From positions 25,346-89,345 of IMG/VR virus record IMGVR_UViG_3300032360_000001: a stretch of DNA of 64,000 nt; one strand, given 5' to 3'. Origin of the DNA: a virus. Shown here piece by piece: positions 1 to 12,000 of this stretch (position 1 is its first letter; each line of letters opens with the position of its first letter). The notes beneath the pieces were generated by a model, which was given only the letters and a program-made list of their open reading frames with translations, did no database searches and had not been told where the DNA came from. Both the position numbers and the translations under genes were made by a program.

Positions 1-3000
1 CGGCGCGCCAACTAAATCCCCTCCTCGTCGGCGCTTGAACCCACCACGCGCCATTTCTCACCTCAGCTGGATATCTGGAACCGCCAACCGATATTCCGTA
101 CCCAGTAGAAATGCCGTGCCTTGTTCTTGATGCTTGATTATTGTATCTATTTCTCATTGCGTCCCCAACGGCAAACACAAGATCTGGGTGCTGTGGTCCG
201 ACTTCTGAAAATATTACCCTAGCTACGTCTTTATCTACAGCTGACGGGTGTACTCCCCACGCTGCAAAGTCTGGGGTTTCTTCTCTTTGGAAATATCTTC
301 CTCGATTCCTCATCGCGTTGCGATGCGCTGCTGTCGGCGGGCCTATTCTGGCTACTCCACCACGATCAATATTACCCCCCACTAGAGTGCTTGCTTCTGG
401 CCCCCGCGTATATCTATATCCACCGGGAGAAACGCCGTGTGCTCCACGTGTTGCTCTCACGCGTGGAGCAGCCATGTGGCCGTGAATTCCGGCGCGATAT
501 CTTTCCGTAGCTAACGCTAATCGATTGGGGCCGGCAGCAGTAGCATTGTAGGTGTCTCGCCAAAAGTCACGGAGTCTATTATTCCATGCTTGGTGTTTCG
601 GTAGCAATGTCTGGTTACGGCCAGTAGCAGGAATTTCAAGTGCTGATTGTCTTCTAAATTGATTCGGAACAGAGCCCCCACCTCTGGGATTCCAAACAAA
701 ACCGCCTGCGCCATATTCTACGGGCTGCATTGTGCCATATATAGTTGACATCTTATTAAACTGCTCCCACCACCCTTGCCTAAAGCCCGGGAACGGTTTC
801 CCATCAAGCATACCCGGTCTTTTGTCTGCTTCCGGATTGAACAAATGTTCCCCTCCCGGTATAAGAACAACGTCATTTGGCTTAAGGAATTTACTAATAT
901 CAGGTTTCCCCCCGGCTCTCGTCTTTAACGCTTTCATTAATTCCGGATTGGCCGCCGCCAGTGCCGCAGAAATAGTAACTCCATTTGCGCCCATGCTGAT
1001 TGCCTTGGCGGTAGTCATTTCTTCTCGGTATTGCTGACCTATAGAGGTAAGACCTTCTCCCACCTTTACCACGTGACCTAGTCCCTTTCCGGGAATTATT
1101 TCGTATCTTGACGGAAAACCTTCATTTTCGTCGAAAAATTTGTTTTTAGGATCCAATTCCCATTTAGCCTCTGGATCGAAGCCCCCTGTATGCGGCAAGC
1201 CAGTATATGGATGCACCTCCACTTCAGCGCGGTTCTTCGATTTAAAATGTTTTTTGGTCAAAAACCCGCTGGGTGCCCTACCTTTCCACCCGGCTTTGGA
1301 CATGCCAGAGTAGCCCACCACCATACCTAATGCCTCTCTAGTCTTCTTGTCGCCCTCGATTCTGCTTGGTACTGGAACTCTGTGTGGCCCTTTGGGCTTA
1401 GGATTTATTGGCGACCTCCGTGCTCGTTCTTCCGTCAGTGTTGATCGACGTGTCGGGGTCGGTATACCTTTTTTCTTTCGGAATAATGTTAATGCCTCAG
1501 TAGTAGCGGCTCCAGCGTAGCCGTCAATCTTGAGAGGCTTAATCTGACCGGCTTTAGGATTTGGCGACATGAGACCCATGCTGGTTAAATGTTTATTAAG
1601 AGCTCTTTGTTGATCTTTCCTTTCGCTCTCGCCGGTGAAGAACGCGTTAATGCCACCCCCTTGCTCACCAGCGGCCCCCGGAAAATTTGTCATATCCTGA
1701 CCCCATAATCCCGTATAGCCTCCGCTCTTTATGCTAAACCATTCGTTTAATACTCCAAAAGCTTCTGGTTCAATCCACCCGGCAGCCATCATGTCATTCG
1801 CTACGCCGGGTTGCATACCGTTTTCCCATTCCGAAAAACCGGCTGGGTGCATCAGCTGACTCATTCTTTTTCCCGGTTTTAATTTAATCTTTTCGGCGTG
1901 ACGAATCATCTTCATGTAAGCTGACTCAAATGTATCGTTCTTTGTAAACCCAAATCTTTCTATATTATTTGGATCTTTTATCCAATTTAATATGTGGGAG
2001 TTATTAGCCAACTTCTTTATATAATTCTTGTCTAATTTTGGTACTTTCGCCCTGAACGTGTCTCTAGCCGTTACTACGCCACCCGCACCGAATTGTGGTA
2101 CGTCCCGATCCGGTCCACGACGTAGGTTTTCTAATTCCTCCATCAGATCTAGATTTAGAGGAAGCGCATTACCCTTGTTCTTACGGGGGTCGGGCCCAAC
2201 CCCTGCCCCCCATCCGCGTTTATTGAGGGCCCAAGGTGCTGGGTGAACGCCTTCGGGCCATGGGTCACCACCCAACGGCATGCCAAATGGACCAAATCCC
2301 GCATCCCTCATCCCATCGATCTCGTTCTCACGATCAAGCATGGCCAGATGGTCAGCTAATTGTTGTTGGCGTACTGGATCATCTTTCCTTGCTCCCCCCC
2401 ACTCAGCAGCGGTTGGCCCAAAGGCGTTGTTACCTGAGGAGCCGCCTACACGGCTGAAGCCGCGACGACGCGGGTCCACGCGGTCCCAAAACGGCAGTTT
2501 ATCGTTGAATTTGCGCGCCGGTGAGTCGCTCCATGGATAAGCAGTACCAACGATACCACCATCTCCAAATCTTGGAACCCCCTCCCCAAGACCGGGCATC
2601 GTTGAATTCCGGTCCCTCAGGTCCGGCCTAGGAAGACCCGTGGCGGGATCAATCTCAAACGGCCATGGTATCTGTGGTGGCATTGGCGTGCTTGGGCCTT
2701 GTTGCCGGTTTCGGCGCGAAGGTATGCGATGCATACCCTTTGGGAGTGGCGCAAAGGGGTCATTCCACCATCTGCCCTGACCGGGATCAGGTTCCAAACC
2801 CATTGCACTTGTAGGTGAGTCGGGGCTTCCAACAGGCAGCGCATTTGGCGCTTGAATAAATTTATTGTACCACGCGTTTCCCTTCCCCTGCATAAGACGG
2901 TCCTTCAAAAGTCTTTTATGAAGAGCGTAGTTTTCACTCCATCTATGCTGCGATCCAATCCCTATTTTATCCAACTCCGAAATGGATGCCGAGATCTTTG

Positions 3001-6000
3001 GATCCATTAGCAATCCCGAAGTGCCCATTTCTGTAAATATTCTTTTGTTATAATCTCCTATATGGGGTATAAGTTCGGGCATGGATTCATCCAGTAACTC
3101 TTTCTCACTAAGAATATGGCGTGGGTTCTGCGTTTGCCTTTTCATGAGGAACTTGTATATTCTGCTTGCTTGCGAATTGCCCTGATGAAAAGCCCCCATG
3201 TTATCGGCCTGCTCAAACTCACCGATGAGGCCCTTCTCCTTCATAAACGAGTGGAACCACAATCTCTCGCTCATCATGCCGGGGGTGGCCCTATCTTTGG
3301 TCCTGTTCGAAGTCGAAGTGTGCCGAGTTTGAGTACCTATCCTCTGCCCAAACATAGTTCTAGGTATCTCCATACCCGGCGGCGCAAACATCGCAACCCC
3401 CCTGTTGCTAGAGGAGGCAGCGCTCCTCATTTTGTTTTCGGTCCGGAATTCCAGATTGATCCTAGCCATGCGTTTTTTCTCGGCTTCTAATTCGGCCCTC
3501 TTCGCCAGAGCCTCCTTAGACAAGTTATACCATTCGTCACCTCTGGGTATTTCAGTGGATAGATCACCCCTCCCAGACTTTATGAGCGCTTCTCTTAAAC
3601 CTTCTTCTGTCATGGGTCCCCGCTTGTGGAGGGGTTGACCAAAGAAACCCTTACTTGGAATTTGTCCCGTAATTTGAAGCATTTGTCTTTGCTGGATCTT
3701 CTTCTCCCAAGCATTTTGATATTGCGTAACGGGACCTCCGTCTTGATAAACCTGTGGGTTAGCCCATCCGGATTTATTTTTTCTCCACCACTGATTTAGA
3801 TGAGCAAAGGCTAAAGGGTTTCTCTCTTGAAAGATTTGTAGCTCTTCTCTGGCGGCTATCTCTCTCTCGTTAAGACGAGCCGGAAATCCCGCTATGGGCA
3901 AGCCGTTAACGCCAATTCGTTCCGCGAATGTCAACAATGTGTGCTCTTTCTCATGATCGTAACCGCCCTCGGCAATGTTTCGCCTCATATTGCGCATCTT
4001 TTGCGAGGCAAGGTCCTTGGGGGTACCCTTGTGACGAAATGGATTACCCGGAATTCCAATTTCCCGTCTGAATAATTCTTGCATCTCCATTTGGGATTGC
4101 ACCTCATGAAACGCTGGCGGAGCTTTGTCAAAAGCAAATTGTCCGTGCTCACCGCCGGGATTGCCCGGCGCACCGGGCAAAACTTTCACTCCCCTTAATG
4201 GGTTCCGGCCCAAGTTTAAATTGCCGCCAAGCTGCTGGCCGCCGCCCCACCCCGGCATAAGTGGTTGCTGCTGCGCCCAAGTATTTGGGTGCCGCCAAGG
4301 ATTTTGAGGCACCGGACCACCTTGTTGGAACATCCTTCCTTCATTTATCTCGCGTAAATGACCCAGCACTCCGGGCTTTCTGACTTCGCTTTTTCTGACT
4401 ATGAATTCTCCGCCCTCTGCTTCGAGCTTAATGCCTCCCCTCGAGTGAGAAGGACCATGAAGCTCTCCACCTGACTGTTGTTGCGGTAAGCTTGGCCTCC
4501 CATAGTTTCCAAAGCCACCGCTCATCAAGTTCCCCATAAATCTACCTATCGTAGCGTTATAGAACGCTTGGTTTATCATCTTTAAAAAACCTCGAGCCCA
4601 CGCTTTCGCCGTCTCGGTGGCGCTTTCGCCCTCTACTGCAAAAGCTGCCCAACCGTCTGCGAAAGACGAAATCATTCCTTCTCTTATCTCAATCATGTCG
4701 TCGAGGACCCTTTCCTTCCATCCTCTTGACATTGCCTCACCCTTCTCAAACGTGTCCGCTCCAAACGCTTCCCAGACACCTATTTTTCCCGTTCTTAGTT
4801 GCTGACGGGTTATATCCTGTTCTCTTTGGTATGTATCTGCAGGTGTTCCTATGCCCGCTGCTTCTTCTAGTCTGGCTTGTTTTGCTGCTAGCCTTAATTG
4901 AACCTCTGTCAGTTTTTTTGTTGAGTTTAATAATTCTTTGAATTTTTTGGGGTCATCCATTATGGACAAACTCATTGTTGTATTCGCTATCTGCGTGTCG
5001 AGTGCCTCCATCCTCTTCACGTGCTCTGCGGTTACAAATCTTTTTTGTATTTCTATAGCTGCCTGAGTTACCGATCCCCAGTTATCGATAATTACCTTTT
5101 GAGCATTCAGCGCATCTGTGTGTGATTGTTTTGCTTTTCTTAATTCATTTTCAGCATCTTTTCCTGCGTTTATAATGTTTATGTAGTCAGCGTATGTTGC
5201 GTTATGCGCGTCGAGTTGATTTGTTTCATTTTTTCTTGCTAACGCTGACGCTTCGGTTGCTGCCTCCAGATCATCGTTGACCTTCTTAAGCTCTTCTTTA
5301 GTATCGTCGCTCTGCTCCTTCCTTAGTATTACAGCTTTCTCGTTAAGCAACCTAACCACATTATCCTCCGCGGTCTTCTTCTCATTAGCCGTTACCCCCA
5401 ACGCCGCATCACTTTTCTCAAAATCTTTGAATTTCGCTGTCCGCATCATGTGGGCCTTTAAAACATTTGCTTCCGCCACCTTACTCTCTGCGAGAGCTTC
5501 TTTTCTTCCCCCCGCGGCTGCTTCTTTTTCAATGGTCAAAATTTTCTCCATCTCTCTCTTGAGGTTCCGCTGCTGGGTTTCCCCCACTCTTGATGGTGAA
5601 ATCGCGCTAAATGTCTGCGCGGCAAATGCGCCACCCGGCTGTGATGTCCTTGGGCTGCGCATCTGTTGCAATAGGTTTTCCCTCGGTAAGCCCTCTTGTC
5701 TTATAAGCTCCTGATCGAGCTCGAAAGGAGACATGTCTTGCAAATCTTTTGAGGAAATACCAATTGCTTTAGAGAACTTTTCAAGCGCGGCACTGGCTTC
5801 GAGCAAAGCGTCTCTTTCTGCTTGTAAAGAGTCAACAAGCCCCTTAGACTGCTCGTTTGCTGCCTGATTTAGAGCTATTTGGTCCGCGGCTGCCTTTGCT
5901 CTTGGGTCAGTAATCTCGCTGGGAAGTAGCGCCGCGCCACCACGCGCCTCTATGGTTTTTTGGAGCATGGCCGATTGGTCTGTTCTTTCTTTTATAGCCC

Positions 6001-9000
6001 TCTGTTCTAAAGCTGTTCTTAATACCACCGCATTATGCCGCGCTCTTATGTTTCTGTCCCCAATTTTCGACTCTGCCACTAGCAGCCGCTTTTGCACTTC
6101 GGTTAGCTTCGATTCAATCAGCGTTCTCTGAGCGTATAAAGCCTTTAATTTGTCTTGTGCTTTGCCAGCCTCAATCGTTCTGTTTTTTATTTTTTCTTCT
6201 ATTGCCGCAATCTCCTTAGCGTTGTCTGTTATTTTTTTCTGGGCTACATTCGCCTTGTGTATTTCGTTATGGTATGCTACGCCTTCTTTAAATTGTTTGT
6301 CGAGTTGTGCAGCAATTTTCTTTTGTTGATTGGCGGTGAGTTTCTGCCCCAGCGTGTGTTCAATACTATATTGGGCCGGGATATTCATTTTGTCCCCAGC
6401 ATTAATTCTATTAATGTTTGCAATTTGGGGATTTGCCCCTTTTAAATTGTCTAGAGAGACTCCGTAGGTTTGCGCAATTGCATTAGCTGTATCGCCACCC
6501 AGTATTGTGTGCTCCCGCGCTGCCGTAAATCCAAGTGCCGGTGGCCCCCCGACATTTCCGCCGGGTGCTGTTATCATCCGTTGATGAGCCTTGCCCTGAC
6601 TTAGATTAGTCAAAAATCTGTACGCCATGTCTCGCTTATCACCAAACGTGGCCGGGTCGTTTTGCATACCTGAGATTTTCCATATACTACCGGGGCCCAG
6701 CATTGAGTGTTCGTAGTCACGGGTGCGGTCCGGGGTGAACACCCCCCCTTCTTTTCTCACTGCTGCCCGTCGCCACAAGGCATCTTGGTTCAGTTTACCG
6801 CCAAACAAACCCCCTTCGAAAGTACCGGGTGACAAACCCTCGGGGCCCATGCCTGTGACCTTGCCAGCAATGTCCGGCATCGCGTCCTTTAGCTTATCCA
6901 TCCATTGCCCCCCAACTCTTTTTGCCACGTTGACCTGTTGAGGCCCCCTGAAGGCCGCAAGCAGATTCTGATTTATGAAAACGTTGGCCATCTCCATCGT
7001 GTGCCTACCTAGCGTTCTTGCCATAGCAGATGCTTTCTGCGTGGCGGCGGTTTGGACCCGTTTGACGGCGGACATATCTTTGTTCGCAGCTTCTAAACCT
7101 TTTTCTAATTCTTGGAAAGGCAGATCGCCCAAAAACGGTGCCAATTTATGAATTTCATCAATCATTTCCGCGTTGTCGCCCATTAACCGTTCCGCGGCTT
7201 GTCGCGCTATATCATGTATTTTATCCGAGCCAGTCTTCAGCTTAGTTAGGTATATAACGCTTGCCCTTCCGCCGGGGTCGCTTACCTCTGGAGACGCTTT
7301 CTCTACGTCCTTCATCATTTTATCTATCTCGCTAGGATCAGGAATATTCTTAAACGCTTTATCCGGGTCGATACCTAAAAGTTCCTTTACGCTTGGTAAT
7401 CCGCTTCTCGGCCCCTGATAGCCTTTATTTCCTCTTAAGAATGATCTTCCGTATTTACCAAATGTTTGTCTAGCCATTGTGGTAAGTGGCTGAGTAGTTT
7501 GTTCTGTTCCTCTTCGTACTTGACCAGCAAGCATACTACCCGGAATAAGAGGTGGGGGTATTGGTGCTGATGTAGTTTGTTTCCTGAGGTCAAAAAGTTT
7601 GTCTCTTAGTAGTCTTGAGCTAGACCTTCCCTCTATTTCATCCATTGCCCTTTTGTATTGCTCCGGCAACAGATGGAGTGCGTTTTTTATTTCTTCTCGT
7701 TGACTTTTTGAAACAGTTTCGTCGGATAGTATAGCTTCAAGTATGTTAGTGAGAACATTTATAACTATATCTTCTTTATTATTAAGAGCATTTTTTGTGT
7801 CTTCGTTTTCGCTTGAATTAAGTTTACTCAAGGCGTCTATCGATTGCTGTATAGCTAATAAAGGAGTTTCAAGCGGGTCTGCCGATATCGCTAATTCGGT
7901 ATCTGCAAGCTCGTCAATGGTAGCATTAAGAATTTCCATGCCGTTTGAGAAATTATCTGCATAGTCTGCAAAACTGTTCAAGGCATCGCTGATATTATTC
8001 CCAACATCCATGGTGTTGACTGAAAAAATCCATTCCTTCATGGTATTTTCAGCCGCCTTGGAAAACGAATTTGTCCATTCTTTCACTGCATCCACAGTGC
8101 CGCCACCTTTAGGCCTGTCCGGAACACCCCCTCCAAGATCTATCGTTGATGACCTGAATGGTTTAAGCTCCTTTATCTGCTTGCTCAAAAGAGCCGCTAT
8201 CTGTTCTGCTAATTTTTTATCTACTACAATCCCTTTGTTTGGATCAATAATTGCCTTAAGACTGGCTTGAAACGCATCTGTTATTGTGTCGAATTGTTCT
8301 AAGAGCGGTTTAATATCCCCCTCCCTCTCAAAGAAGCCCTCCTCGTCACCGGTTCTTAAAGCCACGCCTTCTAAGACCTTTCTGATCCGAGCCTCTTGAC
8401 CTTCGAACTTGTCTAGAGCAGCCTTAATCAACTTAGCCTCTGAGACGTCTACTGTCCTCCCCTCCTTAAAGGTCTTTTGAAAATTAGTAAATAGCAGCTT
8501 CCCTGCGGAGCGGTAATCCTCCATCATGTCGCTGACCCCGACCATCATGCCCTCATATTCGCCTTGCTCCAGCGGCTGTTGTACCCTAATGAGTGGTATT
8601 TCATTATAATAAGACGCATCGGTTCGCCCACCACGCTGCTGCGTCTGATCCCATGTTTCACCGCCACCAATGCCGGGTGAGAGTACTTGTCGCGTTCCTC
8701 TGGTATATATCTGACCCGGTTGACTCGGGTGAACTCCGATCACGGCTGTTTGTATAGCCAATAATGCTGTAAGAAGTTTCTTCGGGTCGCTCTGCAATTC
8801 ATACGCTTCGAATCCCTTTTTGCCCGGAAGTAGAGCTACGACATCTGTCAACTTGGATAGTGCAGATATCATGTTCGGCTGCCAATTTCCGGAGTCTCCC
8901 TCGAAAACCATATCCTTTAAATCTTTTGTTAATATCTTTATCGCCTCAGAAGGGCTGGCGGAGGTTCCCATCCATGTCTGGGTTTTTTCCCAGTCATTTA

Positions 9001-12000
9001 AGTCCAATGGCAGAGTACCGCGCACCCTAGTCTCACCCGTGGGCAACTCCGTTCTTTCAATTAGTCCCTGCTCCTCTGTTACTTCACTTATTCTAGCGAA
9101 GGACCTCAGCAAGGCTTCCTGTGCTCTTACGAGGGATATCTTCATCTGACTGTCCTGCGGGACATTTGCATCAGTTAAAGTGGATTTATACGCCTCAAAG
9201 GCGACTGTCATTTTGCCTACGTCCTCAGCATTTCCGCCAGTTCGGACCCTCTCCATGAATTTTGCCATATTTATGTCAAAACTACTATCCTTCACTTCCT
9301 GTTTCGACACAGCCCAAACGTCCATCTTCTCCGTAATGTTTTCCCACGTCATAGACTCTCCCGGCAAAAGGCTCCCAGCCGCCGCGTCAATGTGCTTTAC
9401 AAGCCAAGTATTTGCCTTGTGCAAACTCCATAGAATTCCACCTTTATCAAAGATTTCCTCATGTTGTGGAGGGACCATCGAGAATTTAGTGCCCTTGCTC
9501 AAGTTGGCCATCATATCCTCGGCACCGGCTGTTTTACCCTCTAAAGAGGCGAAGGCCTTTTCTTGGTTTATTCTAGTATGCTGCAGGCTTTGTTCTCCCC
9601 TAAATACCTCTACCGCCTGCATGAACCCTGTGTTCGCCTTGGACATGATTTCGCCCATTTTTGACACGGCCCCAGTCATCGCAGTGTCTATCGCGGCTTT
9701 ATAAACTTGATCATTAGTTCTTCGCTGGTTTGCCCCGAATTCCTCTGCTGCCATTGCCGCGCTGCCAAGTTTTTCATTTGAAACTATAAGATCGTAATTA
9801 CTGCCAATAAGTAAAGCCGTTACGTCAACATTTGCACCCAGACTCTCCACCAACATGTTTCTGTTTTTGAACTCGGCCTCTAGAAGTTTAGCTTTATATG
9901 CTCGTTCTTCTGACGCAATTTTTGACAAATTAGCTGAGTCCATAACCTCCGCCATCATTCCGCCTTGAGCAGAATTCATGCTTTCTATTATACTTTTCCC
10001 TATGTCTGGATTAAAGTTGCTATTAATGACTCTACTTACGTTTTCCGGGCTCATTCCAAGGGCCTCTAAAGCGTCGGGGGCTTCTGCCCTAAAGGTTCTT
10101 TCCAGAAGGCTCTCTTTCATGGCCTTACCTATGCCATTTGCGAAATCAAATCCCATTTTTTCCAGATCTCTTAGCCCCTGCATCTGCATCATTGCCGCTT
10201 TTGACCTCTCGCCCCTAGTTGGAAGCCCCGCCACAGTCGTTAACTTCTTCAAGGCGTCAATAATGCCTCCTCCGCCAAAACCTCCCCCCGCTGTCATGGA
10301 TTCCTGCAGGGTTCTTCTTCTTTGAAACGCCCTGTTCGATTCTGCAATTTGATTTTGAATTATCAGAAGCCTATTTGATTGGGCAAGATTTAAATTGTTT
10401 TCTTTTATTTCGTATTCTGCTTTGGAAAGTGCATCTTCTAGTTTTCTACCCTGCTCTCTTCCGACCCCCCCTTCCTTGTCATTGATTATTCCTCTGTATA
10501 TATCCGCGGCAAGATCAGCTGGGCCGACTATCATTTGCCGCGCCAAGACTTGAAGTTGCTGCAATCCGCCGGGCAAGCTTCCCCCTGCGCTGCTTTTTTC
10601 CATGGTCATCTTAAGGATTGCGTCGTGAAATCTTTTTTGCAACAGGGTATTTTTTAAGGTGTTAGTTTCTATATTCTTGAGTATATTGCCGGCAACTCCA
10701 AATCTTTCCCTGCGTTCCCTACCAATCGTTTCGTCCCCCGTTACGGCACTTGATAATTCCTTGCTCACTTTCTGACTGTGGTCAAAGAGAGATTTTGATA
10801 CATTCATTAAATGTTCAAATGAATTTGATATTTGTGATAACCTATAGTTTAGATCAGCCGTAGCTAGTGCCATTCTTTCTATCGATTCTACAGATTTTGA
10901 AGTTTCTGCTTCGAGCTCTTCATACCCTCGGGCTTGAGCCATTATCTGCGGTATAAGACCTTGATTTTCTTCTCCAAGCGCTTCTATCATGTCTGCGGCT
11001 TCTTTAGCTCCAACGCCCATTTCTTCAAGCTTAGCCGTTAGATCAGCGCCGGATTTACCCATGAGTTCCCAACTCTTAATTCCTTTTAATTCGAATGCAG
11101 AAGATAAGGTTTTCGCCAAGTCCTTCATTACTCCTCTTTGCGCTGCGCCGCCTTCCCCCGCTTTCGCCGCTAATACGCCCATCGAACCTTTCTTTTCCTG
11201 CATGGAAATAGTTTCCTGCACTTTAGCCATGGCTTCTCGCATTTTGCTTTCATCACCAGCAGCACCAATTAGCTCTCTCCTTAGTCCCGCATCCTCGATT
11301 TGCATGAGTTGTTCTCTCATTTGTCTGCGCATCATCCCCGTTTCGGCAGGACCAGCGCCCCTATTAAACATGCCGGTTAATCTCCCCTGCAGTTTAATAT
11401 ATGCCTCCGCGCCGAGTAAGGCTTTCTTTCTCGCCTCCGTCTCTTTTTGAATAGCTTTCGCGTAGTCTTCCGCTGTTTTCTTGCTGGCTTTTTGATGGTC
11501 CATGAACGCCAGCCCGGCACCAATAGCTAAGCCCGCTGCCGCGCCCCAAGGACCGCCAATCATTGCGCCAGTTCCGGCCATCCCTGCCGCGGTGCCAACT
11601 CCTCTAACTTTTGCTTTCTCTGCTCTTTCTTCTGGGGTTTCGCCTTTGCCTCCAACAAATTGTTCGGCCACTCCAGCCATCATTTGAATACCTATTCCCA
11701 GCCCAAAGCCTTTTTGTTTGATCCACTTACTCGCGGCACCTTTCGTGTCCGGTTTTAGTGCTGCGGCCTTTTCTGCCGCTTTTGCTTCTGCGTGTTTTGC
11801 GGCGGCTACTTTCCTTGAGGTCGTTGCCATTTTCTTGTCCATCGCCCAAATTTTTGCTTGAGCGGCGGCCTTTTTTTCGTTTGCTGCGTTTGCTCGATCA
11901 GCAGCGCGGGCTTCAGCCTCTCTCGCCTTTTGAAGAAGTAAGGTTTTTTTGGTTAGGTCCTTGGCTGCTTTATCGCCGGAATGTTCGCCGACGGATCCCC

